Shown here one piece after another: positions 9,440 through 18,775 of a DNA stretch of 64,000 nucleotides. The DNA comes from Acidobacteriota bacterium (GTDB lineage: Bacteria > Acidobacteriota > Blastocatellia > Pyrinomonadales > Pyrinomonadaceae), in NCBI GenBank assembly GCA_019639135.1, contig JAHBSL010000002.1, forward strand, positions 186,001-250,000, read 5' to 3'. The notes beneath the pieces are model-generated. The model searched no databases and had not been told where the DNA came from. It worked only from the letters and a program-made list of their open reading frames with translations. Made by a program: the position numbers and the translations under genes. Positions within the stretch are counted from its first letter, which is position 1, and each line of letters starts with the position of its first letter.

Positions 9440-10939
9440 ATGAAGCGATTGATTTATTTGGTCTCATTTATTGCGGTCTTCGCGACGGGCGTTTTTCTTG
9501 TACACGATGTTGTTGGCCAGACACGGCCTGGAGATGGCTCGCCTTCTCAGCGGCTGCAAGTGATGCGGGAAAAGCTTGAGGCCATCCGCCGCTCTGCCAA
9601 CGGCTCGCTCACCGGGCTTCGCCAAGAGGGTAAGGATACGAAAGAAGCACGCGAAAATGCCGATTCTCCCGTTGCTAGGCTTCGGTCAGTCGAACGTGAA
9701 GCGTCTAGTCTCCAAAGCGACGTAATATCGCTTCGGAACAAGATTGACCGTAGCGAGAAGTACGAGGCATCTGAGATAGACCAGCTTGAGGCCGCGGTGG
9801 CGGAACTGCAAACCAGAGCAGATCTGGTCTTTACAGAGACAGCAGCCTCCAGGGCAAATCCGCAGTCAACTGTGGGCCAACCCAGAGAAGTCAAAAAGAA
9901 GAAGAAGTTTCTCGGAATCTTCGGGGGCGGCGGAAATGATGAATACGATGAACTTCTCGGAACGGTCTCACCGGGACGTGACCGCGAGTTGTTCGTTTCG
10001 GCCACCCGTGAGGTCAGGAAGAAAAACTTCGATGTCGGACGCTTGCTTTTTCAGACGATCATTACAACGTACCCCGATTCGCCCTATCTTCCAATGGCAA
10101 AGCTCGCAATCGCAGATGCTTTCTTTCTTGAAGGTACTACGAGTGCACTGATCCAGGCGATTGCAGCCTATCAGGATTGGCTAACGTTCTTTCCCACGCA
10201 TCCGCTCGCTGATCGTGTGGTACTCAAGATCGCTGAATCTGAAATGCGGCAAATTGGACTCCCGGATCGTGACGCAACACGGGCAAAGCGAGCTGAGGTT
10301 CGCCTTAAGGCCCTTTTGGCGAGCTACCCGAACTCGATCCTGAAACCCGAGGCCGAAAAAAGGCTCGTCGAAGTTCAGAACAACCTCGGTTCGCACAATT
10401 TAGGCATTGCAAACTACTATTACACACTTTCGGTCGATCAGAAGAAGGGGGGGCTCAAAGGTGCTCAATCGCGCTACCGGGAGATCATCGATAAGTTTCC
10501 GAATTTCGCTTACATGGACGAGGTCCTCTATAAACTTGGTGTTACTTACATGGTAGAGGAAGAAACCGATCAAGCCGCCAGATATTTCCAACAGATCGTT
10601 GCCGACTATCCTAATAGTGAGTTCGCAGCACGATCGAAAGAGCAGCTTGAACTTATAGGGGCATCGATTCCCGAACCAAATCCGGAGAGGTTGAGTGTTT
10701 TACCGGCCCCAAAGGATGGGTTTTTTACTAATTTTCGGAATCAGCTTTTTGGGATTTATCCGATGACCATAGACCGGAATGGGGTCTTGATGACAAAGGA
10801 CTTCGATAAAGAGAAGTTCGAGCTCATCGACCAGATAATCGAAAACCAGGGAGACATTCAAACGAATCAAATTCCTCAGTCGTTTACGACGGTGATCTCT
10901 GATCGGAGGACCGCCAGCATTACAACTCCTCAGCCTTAG
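9440..10939 (+). CDS. BamD-like TPR protein of outer membrane assembly
   Basis: A 499-residue exported protein with a signal sequence (MKRLIYLVSFIAVFATGVF). It has a coiled-coil stretch at about residues 35-130, a basic KKKKKF patch, and TPR repeats from about residue 180 with the BamD/YfiO pattern of FQTIITTYPDSPY, YQDWLTFFPTHPLAD and FQQIVADYPNSEFA. BamD is part of the machine that inserts beta-barrel proteins. Unlike classical BamD there is no lipobox Cys after the signal sequence. An in-frame TTG at 9398 inside rpe is a less likely start. A terminator follows. Confidence 0.75.
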   Translation: MKRLIYLVSFIAVFATGVFLVHDVVGQTRPGDGSPSQRLQVMREKLEAIRRSANGSLTGLRQEGKDTKEARENADSPVARLRSVEREASSLQSDVISLRNKIDRSEKYEASEIDQLEAAVAELQTRADLVFTETAASRANPQSTVGQPREVKKKKKFLGIFGGGGNDEYDELLGTVSPGRDRELFVSATREVRKKNFDVGRLLFQTIITTYPDSPYLPMAKLAIADAFFLEGTTSALIQAIAAYQDWLTFFPTHPLADRVVLKIAESEMRQIGLPDRDATRAKRAEVRLKALLASYPNSILKPEAEKRLVEVQNNLGSHNLGIANYYYTLSVDQKKGGLKGAQSRYREIIDKFPNFAYMDEVLYKLGVTYMVEEETDQAARYFQQIVADYPNSEFAARSKEQLELIGASIPEPNPERLSVLPAPKDGFFTNFRNQLFGIYPMTIDRNGVLMTKDFDKEKFELIDQIIENQGDIQTNQIPQSFTTVISDRRTASITTPQP

Positions 10940-10976
10940 ACTCTGGCGCGGTTAGTTTAACATCAAAACCCTCTGG

Positions 10977-11010
10977 ACGGGGCTGAATCATCGAAAACGG
11001 CCCCGTTTTA
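10977..11010 (+). terminator. Rho-independent terminator
   Basis: The stem ACGGGGC / GCCCCGT with a 16-base loop is followed directly by TTTTA. It lies 38 bases beyond the BamD-like stop and 22 bases before the next start, so it closes the PASTA-rpe-BamD unit. Confidence 0.7.
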
Positions 11011-11031
11011 TATTCGTTCCCATATTTTGCC

Positions 11032-13113
11032 ATGAAACTGAATCGTTTCAAGACGCAACTCATTTTTTCCATCACTAGCTTTGTGTTCCTTTTATTGGCT
11101 GGTTTTCAAACCGGATCAGCCACACAGACGGACGATTGGAATGCGACGATAGCCAGGTTGGAGAGCCGAGCTGCGACCTCCGCAGGAATAGGTGATGTTC
11201 CGAACACGGAATCCTATGCCAAACTGCTCGAAGGCCAGCGACATACATGGGCTGCCAAGCGAACAAGAAGTGCGGCCCGTGCCACGGCTTCTATTCGCTC
11301 GGCAAGAACTGCATTGGTTGCTGCAATTGATGCCGACCCGAAGCTAGCAGAGGCTTACACAATGCTCGCTGAAATAGAAATTTTGCGTCGGCTTGGAGAA
11401 ACGGAGGTAGTTAATGCTATCCGTTTAGCTAAGATGGCATTGAGATTCGATGATAAGAACTTTGGAGCACGGCGTATCCTCGGCCGTCTTTACTCATTCG
11501 GAGCGAATCTTGCTCGCGGGCAATTGAACCGGCCGAATGCGGAACTTGCCGTTGTCGAATGGAAAAGGGTCACGGAACTCGATCCGCGGAATGCCGAGGC
11601 TTGGGCATTCTTGAGTGTGTTGTATGAAAGGCTCGGGGAGAAAGAAAAAAGGTTAGATGCTCTACGGAAATGGGTGTCTTCAAGTGGAGCAATAGAGAGC
11701 CAATACTACCAATTCATCGTCGGGGTTAACGAAGACCTGGCACCGGAGCGTGCATCGGTTCGTTTAGCCTTCGACCTGATCTCTCTTGGCAGGGTCAATG
11801 AAGCCCTGGAGGTCATTGCCCCGGTCGTTTCCGACCAACCGAACAACACTGTCGCAGTAAGTATCTTGAGAGATATAGCCGAACAGGCCGACGAAAGTAA
11901 GTTCGAACAGGCCGCGGAACCATTAGCCCAGACAGTGGCAACTGATCCCGAGAACGTGGAACTCGCCAATACGCTTGCGCGGCTATACCGAAGGCGGGGA
12001 ATGCTGCCGCGTGCCGAGTCAGTCTTCACGCGTGCGCTTTCTCAGATAGGGAAAAACGAAACGAGGGTGCGTGCACGGATCCTTACCGGCCTGGGGGATC
12101 ATTTTGCCGGCATAGGTAAGTATTCCGAGGCGATCGCCGCCTACGCGGATGCGCTGGCACTGTTTGGAGCCAATATCGGCCCCGGTGATCAGGAGATCGC
12201 TCGCGAAGCTGCCCGGAAGATGATGCTTACGGCCCGTGTCACAGGTGAGCCTGGCCGCATCGCCGGAGCGTTCGACAAGGCGTCGAAGAGTTTGGGCAGC
12301 GGCGACGTGTCAGTAGTGCTTGAGCGAGCGTCATATCTTCGCGAAACAGGGAAGCGAGTTGAAGCCCTTGCATTTGTTAGAGCAGCCGGAGAGCGTGGTG
12401 GCCGGACGTTCGAGCTTTTTCGAACCGAGATAAACCTGCTGGTTGAAACGGGAAAAACCCAGGAAGCAATCGCTCTGATCCGGAATGCGACCCGTTCTGA
12501 CTCTTCCGCGGCTACTTCGGGTCAAAACGGCTCTAACTCGCAATTTTTGGACAAGTTCACCTCCACACTGCTAACCACCGGTGCCTATATTTCCGCAAAA
12601 ATGGGCTCGCAGGCATTGGCATCAGCTGAAGAAGTTGCGTCTTTTGCCAGAGGGAACGAGCGGCGTCAGCTTGCAGCCATCAGCAGGGCTACCGCCCTGA
12701 AACTCAATGGCGATCGTAATGCTGCATTGGATGTTTTACGAGGAATTCTTAACGAATCGTCTGCGAATCCTATTGCTCTCAATAACCTCGGGTACTATCT
12801 CCTGGACGAAATGGAAACAGTCGAAGAGGGCACAGCTCTGATCAAAAGGGCTGTAGCGATAGATCCGCGAAATGCTTCATATCTGGACAGCTTCGGAAAG
12901 GCGATGTTGATCAAAGGAAATCTTCAGGACGCGGAAATGTACTTGCTCGAGGCGGTTGCGATCGAGCCGGGTTCGATGGCCATTTGGGAGCGTCTCGGCG
13001 AGCTTTATCGGCAAAAAGGGCAGCTTGCCGAGTCCCGCCGGGCATTCGAGAGAGCCCGTCAGATAGCCTGGCATCCGGAAGACAAGGACAGGTTGGCCGC
13101 CGGCCTAAGGTAA
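11032..13113 (+). CDS. Large exported TPR-repeat protein
   Basis: A 693-residue protein with an N-terminal signal sequence or anchor (hydrophobic to about residue 26) and tetratricopeptide repeats along most of its length. The repeats show typical A-x-x-x-Y/L-P spacing, such as VTELDPRNAEAWAFLSVLYERLG, and a C-terminal pair around IALNNLGYYLLDEM and MAIWERLGELYRQKG. TPR proteins act as protein-binding scaffolds; no catalytic part is visible. Although it follows the BamD-like gene, a terminator lies between them, so it probably has its own promoter. Its target is unknown. Confidence 0.8.
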   Translation: MKLNRFKTQLIFSITSFVFLLLAGFQTGSATQTDDWNATIARLESRAATSAGIGDVPNTESYAKLLEGQRHTWAAKRTRSAARATASIRSARTALVAAIDADPKLAEAYTMLAEIEILRRLGETEVVNAIRLAKMALRFDDKNFGARRILGRLYSFGANLARGQLNRPNAELAVVEWKRVTELDPRNAEAWAFLSVLYERLGEKEKRLDALRKWVSSSGAIESQYYQFIVGVNEDLAPERASVRLAFDLISLGRVNEALEVIAPVVSDQPNNTVAVSILRDIAEQADESKFEQAAEPLAQTVATDPENVELANTLARLYRRRGMLPRAESVFTRALSQIGKNETRVRARILTGLGDHFAGIGKYSEAIAAYADALALFGANIGPGDQEIAREAARKMMLTARVTGEPGRIAGAFDKASKSLGSGDVSVVLERASYLRETGKRVEALAFVRAAGERGGRTFELFRTEINLLVETGKTQEAIALIRNATRSDSSAATSGQNGSNSQFLDKFTSTLLTTGAYISAKMGSQALASAEEVASFARGNERRQLAAISRATALKLNGDRNAALDVLRGILNESSANPIALNNLGYYLLDEMETVEEGTALIKRAVAIDPRNASYLDSFGKAMLIKGNLQDAEMYLLEAVAIEPGSMAIWERLGELYRQKGQLAESRRAFERARQIAWHPEDKDRLAAGLR

Positions 13114-13238
13114 GGTTATTTTCGGCAAAAGAATCCCAAAATTCCGCGAAATCAACTCCTAAGCTACCCCGAGATCCGCTGCCCGAACGATAGCAGGCAC
13201 CTCTACAACATCAGATCACACTTACTTGAATATCTTCC

Positions 13239-13600
13239 GGGCGGCAAAAATATCTTTACAGCGTGCAAAATTAAGAATATTGCGTGCAAAATTATATTTT
13301 TAACGTGCAAATCTAAATATTTAGCGTGTAAAAATAAGTTTCCAGCACGCAAAAATAAGTTTCCAGCGTGCGAAAATAAGTTTCCAGCGTGCAAAAATAA
13401 GTTTCCAGCGTGCAAAAATAAGTTTCCAGCGTGCGAAAATAAGTTTTCAGCGTGCAAAAATAAGTTTTTAGCGTGCAAAAATAAGTTTTTAGCATGCAAA
13501 ACTAAAACTTTAGCGTGCAAAATTAAATTTTTAACGTGTAAAACTAAAAATTGTGCGTGCAAAAATAAATTTTCAGCATGCAATATTAAGTTTTTAGCGG
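13239..13600. repeat. 21-bp tandem repeat array, 16 full copies plus degenerate ends
   Basis: Units start at 13260 and every 21 bases to 13575, with a degenerate copy before and a partial copy after. The consensus is close to AGCGTGCAAAAATAAGTTTT(T). The central copies (13344-13448) are nearly identical, with TTTCC ends; outer copies drift. Each unit has an A-tract and, in most copies, a T-tract about 9-12 bases apart, so A/T tracts recur at about 10.5-base intervals. That spacing predicts intrinsically curved DNA. Translated on the minus strand it would give heptads such as NLFLHAK. Confidence 0.95.
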
Positions 13601-13665
13601 ACCTCAAATACACACTTCGCTCGCAACGCTGCGGTTCCGGTCTGTGATTTTGTCGGTCAATAGGC

Positions 13666-13696
13666 AATAAAAGAGGCCGCCTTTTCAGACGGCCTC
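13666..13696 (-). terminator. Rho-independent terminator of the M48 protease gene
   Basis: On the minus strand a 7-bp stem GAGGCCG / CGGCCTC, extendable by two pairs past one mismatch, is followed by TTTTAT. It lies 25 bases beyond the protease stop codon. Confidence 0.8.
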
Positions 13697-13721
13697 CCGG
13701 TATTTGATCTATCCGAAACGC

Positions 13722-14891
13722 TTATGGTTTCTCCGGTGAAGGAGTAGGTTCCGGAGCCTGGTCTCGACGCTTGAGCTGCGGCGGTTTGCTCGAGGAAGAA
13801 TTCGATGAATCGGAGCCATCCGAATCGCTGACGCCCGGCTCTCCTTCGGGTTGTCGGCGTTTGAGCGTTGGTCTGCCCGGTTCACCCTCCGCATCATCGC
13901 GAAAGATCCCAGCTTTCGCATTGGTCATGCGCAGAAGATGATTCTTGACCCGCTGAAACTCGGACGTGCTGATGATGTATTCCTCACGCTCAGGAAAACG
14001 GGCCACGAGAGCAAGGCTCGCGTCTCTGCGATCGAGCGACTGCGGGTGAGTGGTAAAGATCTTCGCAAGTGTGCCGGGCTTTTTCTTGTTCTTTTCGTTC
14101 AACTTCTCGAACATCGTCGCCATTGCTGTCGGATCGTAGCCGGCGGCGTAAAGATACTGAACGCCAAGCATATCGGCTTCCATCTCGGCGCTTCGACTGA
14201 ACTTAAGGAAACTCAAGAGCTGTGCAAAGCCGCCTGCATTCTGGGCGATCGGAGCGGCAATTCCGCCGCCGAAGATGATCGTTGCCAGAAGGCCATAGTT
14301 GATCGCCTGAAGTTTGCCCTGATTCTCCATCGCGTGGCGGGCGGCGACGTGTGCTATCTCGTGAGCCATAACGCCCGCGATCTCGGCTTCGTTGTCTGCG
14401 GCAAGAATAAGCCCTTTGTTAACAAAGAAATAGCCTCCCGGCAAGGCGAACGCATTGACCTCGTCGCTGTCAATGACCTTGATCGTAAAGGGGATCTTCG
14501 CATCGGAATGGAGCACGAGGTTCTGCCCGACCCGGTTGATATATTCCGTGACCATCGGGTCTTCGACCATTTTTGCCGATTGCTCGACCTCAAGAGCCAA
14601 CTGACGCCCTATCGCGATCTCTTTTTGCTGAGAGCCGCCGAGCCAACCAAAGAACTTATCGGACCCGCTGTTGATCTTGCGCTTGCCGATCATCGCCGGA
14701 TTTTCTTTATCCGACAGCGGCTTGAGATTCGATTGCGAGGCCAGTTGGGTCGTCTGTGCTTCGGATTTCGCCTTTGAGGTCTTATTCCCGCGTTTCTGAG
14801 CCTCTGCCTGAGACGGCAGGAAGGCAAAAGAGCCGACGACCATCACGAACGAAAGCATAAACGAAATTGCTGTTGATTCTTTGATCTTCAT
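13722..14891 (-). CDS. Exported M48 family zinc metalloprotease
   Basis: A 389-residue protein with a signal peptide ending near SQAEAQ. The zinc-protease motif HEIAHVAARH is at about residues 177-186, with the third ligand Glu in EADMLGVQYL some 60 residues later. This matches the BepA/LoiP/Oma1-like M48 class, which degrades or helps fold outer membrane proteins in the periplasm. The C-terminal tail is rich in Pro, Glu, Ser and Arg and probably disordered. The ATG at 14891 is preferred, with GGTGGA seven bases upstream; a GTG at 14903 is the alternative. It is divergent from the orphan ATPase. Confidence 0.88.
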   Translation of the reverse strand: MKIKESTAISFMLSFVMVVGSFAFLPSQAEAQKRGNKTSKAKSEAQTTQLASQSNLKPLSDKENPAMIGKRKINSGSDKFFGWLGGSQQKEIAIGRQLALEVEQSAKMVEDPMVTEYINRVGQNLVLHSDAKIPFTIKVIDSDEVNAFALPGGYFFVNKGLILAADNEAEIAGVMAHEIAHVAARHAMENQGKLQAINYGLLATIIFGGGIAAPIAQNAGGFAQLLSFLKFSRSAEMEADMLGVQYLYAAGYDPTAMATMFEKLNEKNKKKPGTLAKIFTTHPQSLDRRDASLALVARFPEREEYIISTSEFQRVKNHLLRMTNAKAGIFRDDAEGEPGRPTLKRRQPEGEPGVSDSDGSDSSNSSSSKPPQLKRRDQAPEPTPSPEKP

Positions 14892-15170
14892 AAAGGTGTC
14901 CACCAGATCGGTTCAACTGTAATCCTATCGAAAAGAGAAACTGGAAATCAATGTTTTTTCGATGCAAGGAATTTCGATTTGGTTGTGAAAATAACTTGCC
15001 ACCAATCTATTTTCAACATTCCCAAAGATGTTTCAGCAGCTGAAATAAAATTTTCCTTTTTCCCGGAAGCGAGAACATGCTATATTTTAAGTTGTCGGGA
15101 GCCTTCTCACTAAGCTCCAATATCTTCCTAATCCCCGCTTTTCTCTCGGCTGAGAGTGATTCGTAACTGA
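14892..15170. promoter_or_regulatory. Divergent promoter region between M48 protease and ATPase genes
   Basis: A 279-base AT-rich gap between two genes that point away from each other, so both promoters should lie here. A possible -10 element, TATATT, is near 15081 in the plus direction. No clear operator, riboswitch or hairpin is visible. Confidence 0.4.
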
Positions 15171-18100
15171 ATGAAGATCCAGGAAAAAGTAAAAGATATT
15201 GTCGAAGTACGGCATTATAAGGGCCTTCGCGATTTCCATGCCGATCCTTCCGCTACTCTGGAAAGCTATTGCTTTACGGATGAGACAGCCACTCTGATGG
15301 CCGCCTGGATCGATGCTGCCTCAATGATCGGACCGGGCAAAGGGAAGTCGCTCGCCCTTGCCGGCTACCGAGGAGTAGGCAAGAGTCACTTCCTGGCAAG
15401 CTTCGGTTCGATACTTGCTCTCCCTGAATTGCGGTCCAAGATCCAGAATCAGCATGTTTCTGCTGCGACCCAGGGGCTGTTGCGAAGGCACTACCCGCTC
15501 CTGAATGTCAGAAGGGGAACGCAAGCGACTTTGATCGAAGAGCTCAAGTCGGCCATCTCGGCTTCGATAGGGCCGGAAGCGGTCATAGGTGCTGAGTCGA
15601 TAAAGACGCTTTTGGAGAAGGCGGCGTCTCGGTCGGGCGATGTTCCGCTTGTGATAATTGTTGATACAGCCCACGACCGCGTCAACCGCGTTTCGCGAAA
15701 CGACGGCGACGATCTGGCGCAAATGGCAGCTTTTGCCGCCGAGAACAATGCAATTCTCGCAGTAGCACTGGACGACGACATTGCTGGTGCTGACGGATCA
15801 AACTCGGCGATCGTACGAGCGTTCAACATTGACTTTCTCGACCAGCAGCATCTCTTCAAGGTGGTGAATTCGTTCATCTTTCCGAAGATGAACCAAAAGA
15901 TCACATTGATCGAAGAAATATATTCCTTTTTCAGCCGAGTTGTGCCTAACTTCCGTTGGAGTTCGCAACGATTCGTCTCTTTGTATCCGCTGCATCCGGG
16001 GATACTTGATGTCGCTCCGTATGTTCGCCTGTTCGTCCAGGATTTTGCTCTGCTCGGATTCGCAGCTGAGGCGGGGGAACGCATTCTTGGGCGTCCGGCA
16101 ACCTCGCTGATCGCATTCGACGAGGTTTTTGACAATGCTGAAGCGGGACTTAGAAAGATAAAGGACCTTGAAGATGCATTCGTGGCCTATGACCGGTTGA
16201 ATTCCGAGGTAGTCAGCAAGGTTCCGGTGATGCAGAGGCTACAGGCAAAGCTCATACTAAAGGCTCTCCTTTTGCTCTCTCTAAATGGTCGTGGAGCTAC
16301 AGTCGAAGAGATCTGCGCATCGATGATGATCTACGACGAATCCGACCCTTCCAAAGCTCTCGAAAGCGTTAAAGGCATCATAAAAATGTTCGCGGATGCC
16401 CTGCCGGACGACATATCTTCATACACCGAAGAGGGCGTCGGCATTCTATACAGTTTCCGTGCAAATGCTAAGGAAAGCGCGAATATTGTTCTTGACGAGG
16501 CTATTGCCCAAACCGACCCGATCGTGGTGACAGAGATACTCCGGAAGTTGCTGCAAGAACGGTATCCGGATCTCACCCTAACAGCAGCAACTGACAATCC
16601 CGATCTACTATCTTCAGAGTCGTTCGCTGTCTGGAGAGGTGGTCAGCGGAGAGGAAGATTCTATGTTGCTCTCGATGACGCAGCGGTCGAAGCAGTTGGA
16701 AATCAGGATGAGTCACTCGATTGGCGGTTAACGCTTGACCTGAAAGGGGTCATCAGGGCCTCTGCATCAGCACCACCAGCACCCGACAGTGTGCTTTGGC
16801 AGCCTGACATACTTAGAAGAGATGAGATAGACACCCTTCTGCGTTATTACGTGCTTCAAACTCAGACCGAGATGATCGAAACCCTCGGCGACCAGCATCG
16901 GGCGCTTTTGCACTCTCAGCGCGTTGCTGCGGTCAACATAGCCGAGCGGGTCTTTCTCACGAACGGAAACCTGGTCATAAACGGATTCGATTTTAACTTT
17001 ACCGAAGAAGCTGTTAGCTCTCAATCGATCTCGGGTCTAATTTCGGCAATGCTAGACCCGATGTTCGAGACGCAATATCCGGAACACCCCGTTTTCGGTC
17101 GAACACTGGGGATCAAAGATGTATCGGCGACGATAACCGATTTTTTCGATCCCGCTAAGACAGGACTCGAAGAAACTCAGGATCTGGCTCGTTCGTTTCT
17201 TGCACCGATGGGTTTGGCATCTGAACACGAAGGCATGTTCACGCCGGTTGTCGGGGAAGACCTTGACCAGCTCCCTTATGTCAGGACGATCAATGATCTT
17301 TTAAGTGCCGCAGGCGAAGAGCCTGCTGAGATACTTAGCGTTTATCACAGCTTGAAGCAACCTCCTTATGGGTTTGTGCGGGAAGCACAACATTTGATCC
17401 TGGCTTCGCTTGTTGCAGATCGGAGGATCGAGTTCGTTACTGCGCGCGGTGATCGTATCAACGCTCGCTCTTTGGATCTCAAGATAGTTTGGGGTGATAT
17501 TGTTGCCATTGCTCGTCCGGCCGTAAGTGAACGTCCAGTCGTTTCCAACATTAAATGGGTAAAGCTCCTAACCGGCTTCGACGAGGAGGTTTCAGAGTCG
17601 GGTCCTTCAGGATCGGAAAGGGTTATCTCGGCCTTGGGGGCCTGGCTCGAGGAGTGGAATACAGCGAACCTTTTGAACCGGTTCGATAAAGTACCAGACT
17701 CGCTTGTCAACACCAAGGTCTGGCTCGATGCTTCGTTCGTAAAGAAGACCCTCGGCCGTGTTGTCGAAGCGCTAACGCACCTGATCGCGGGCAATATCCG
17801 AATCGACCAGGCTCTCCGGGACATTTCGGATGCGTTTTCTCATAGTGAGATCGAATTCGAGAAAAGCGTCGCCGCTCTCGAGAGGATCGAGACGTTTCTT
17901 TCTTCAGCCGCAGTTCGTTTACGTGTTGTAGGGTATGCCACTTCAGCCGGATGTGTGCCCGACCAGAAAGCCAACGATACGAAACGAGCATTGTTGGCTT
18001 GTTTGTCGGAAGGTGTGCGGAATCCTGGATCGTCGAAAAACCGCGAGGCGGGCTATCTTTGGGACGGGTACCGTTCACAGTATCAGGATTCATTTATAAA

Positions 18101-18689
18101 AGAGCACACACGGATAATACGTTCTCATGAGCTTCAGGAGAAGTTCGACAACATAAGGCGAACCGATATTTGGTGGGAGTTCGAATCGCTAAGCGAAATT
18201 CCGCAGCTTCGAACTGCATACTGGCAGAAAGCTATCGAGCTCAGCGGCCGTTTGGCGGAGTTGGACTGCGGCTTCGCAAGCGACCAGGGACTCGAGCACC
18301 GGGCCGGGTGTATCTGCGAATTTGATATTTCAGCCTCGGGCGAGTGGGAACGGATGTCGGACGAATTGTGGGAAACAGTTACCTCCGGGCATAGCAAGAT
18401 CCGGGAGATGATCGTCAACGATTGTGAGAGGCTTGCAGATTTTGCCACAAGTACTATCAAGTCGGCTAGGTACAAGCATTTCGGGGAAGCCTGTGAGTCA
18501 CTTATTACAAGCCTACGCAAAAGAGATCTTCGTCGTCTTGGGAAAGATGAGATAGATATCCTTCGACTATTGTACCGAGATCTTGCTGCCAGCGATCTAT
18601 CGATGGATCGTGCTAAGGAAACTTCTGGTAGCTATCCTTTTGCTTCTTCCGCTCATAAGTCCAACCTCAGCGAGCTGGCGACGGTTTGA
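15171..18689 (+). CDS. Orphan 1172-residue P-loop ATPase, BrxC/PglY (DUF6079)-like
   Basis: A large soluble protein with a Walker A motif GYRGVGKSH at residues 65-73 and a Walker B-like strand LVIIVDTAHD at about 161-170, where the usual Glu after Asp is Thr. The N-terminal opening (KVKDIVEVRHYKG, then an FTDET segment before the P-loop) and the later RFVSLYPLHPGILDVAPY segment resemble the BrxC/PglY-type ATPases of BREX phage-defence systems. The remaining 800 residues are alpha-helical with no motif I recognise. No BREX methyltransferase, PglZ or BrxL gene lies nearby, so if related it is an orphan. The assignment is by eye; a different large AAA/STAND-type ATPase family is possible. Confidence 0.6.
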   Translation: MKIQEKVKDIVEVRHYKGLRDFHADPSATLESYCFTDETATLMAAWIDAASMIGPGKGKSLALAGYRGVGKSHFLASFGSILALPELRSKIQNQHVSAATQGLLRRHYPLLNVRRGTQATLIEELKSAISASIGPEAVIGAESIKTLLEKAASRSGDVPLVIIVDTAHDRVNRVSRNDGDDLAQMAAFAAENNAILAVALDDDIAGADGSNSAIVRAFNIDFLDQQHLFKVVNSFIFPKMNQKITLIEEIYSFFSRVVPNFRWSSQRFVSLYPLHPGILDVAPYVRLFVQDFALLGFAAEAGERILGRPATSLIAFDEVFDNAEAGLRKIKDLEDAFVAYDRLNSEVVSKVPVMQRLQAKLILKALLLLSLNGRGATVEEICASMMIYDESDPSKALESVKGIIKMFADALPDDISSYTEEGVGILYSFRANAKESANIVLDEAIAQTDPIVVTEILRKLLQERYPDLTLTAATDNPDLLSSESFAVWRGGQRRGRFYVALDDAAVEAVGNQDESLDWRLTLDLKGVIRASASAPPAPDSVLWQPDILRRDEIDTLLRYYVLQTQTEMIETLGDQHRALLHSQRVAAVNIAERVFLTNGNLVINGFDFNFTEEAVSSQSISGLISAMLDPMFETQYPEHPVFGRTLGIKDVSATITDFFDPAKTGLEETQDLARSFLAPMGLASEHEGMFTPVVGEDLDQLPYVRTINDLLSAAGEEPAEILSVYHSLKQPPYGFVREAQHLILASLVADRRIEFVTARGDRINARSLDLKIVWGDIVAIARPAVSERPVVSNIKWVKLLTGFDEEVSESGPSGSERVISALGAWLEEWNTANLLNRFDKVPDSLVNTKVWLDASFVKKTLGRVVEALTHLIAGNIRIDQALRDISDAFSHSEIEFEKSVAALERIETFLSSAAVRLRVVGYATSAGCVPDQKANDTKRALLACLSEGVRNPGSSKNREAGYLWDGYRSQYQDSFIKEHTRIIRSHELQEKFDNIRRTDIWWEFESLSEIPQLRTAYWQKAIELSGRLAELDCGFASDQGLEHRAGCICEFDISASGEWERMSDELWETVTSGHSKIREMIVNDCERLADFATSTIKSARYKHFGEACESLITSLRKRDLRRLGKDEIDILRLLYRDLAASDLSMDRAKETSGSYPFASSAHKSNLSELATV

Positions 18690-18775
18690 TCGCTTCTCGC
18701 CTTACGTTCACCAGATCGAATCAACGTCGTTTATCGTTATAGCGAAATTCTTCCTGCCGCTGTATTCTTTTTTAT

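Larger units (their letters stand above)
13114..13721. other. Convergent intergenic region holding a 21-bp repeat array
   Basis: A 600-base gap between the TPR gene (plus) and the M48 protease gene (minus). The first 125 bases show nothing recognisable. A 21-bp tandem array fills 13239-13600, and the protease terminator lies at 13666-13696. The open frames on the minus strand across the array exist because the unit is 7 codons long and lacks stops in two frames; the longest begins at TTG. I do not call them genes. Confidence 0.7.

Noticed and set aside
13260-13595. Possible CRISPR array
   Set aside because: The units are directly joined with no spacers, are 21 bases long, and no cas genes are near.
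13203-13667. A 154-codon minus-strand frame encoding NLFLHAK-type heptads
   Set aside because: It begins at TTG without a ribosome site, and a second frame over the same repeat is also open, which a 21-bp stop-free unit explains. Kept only as a repeat, with the protein option noted in the finding.
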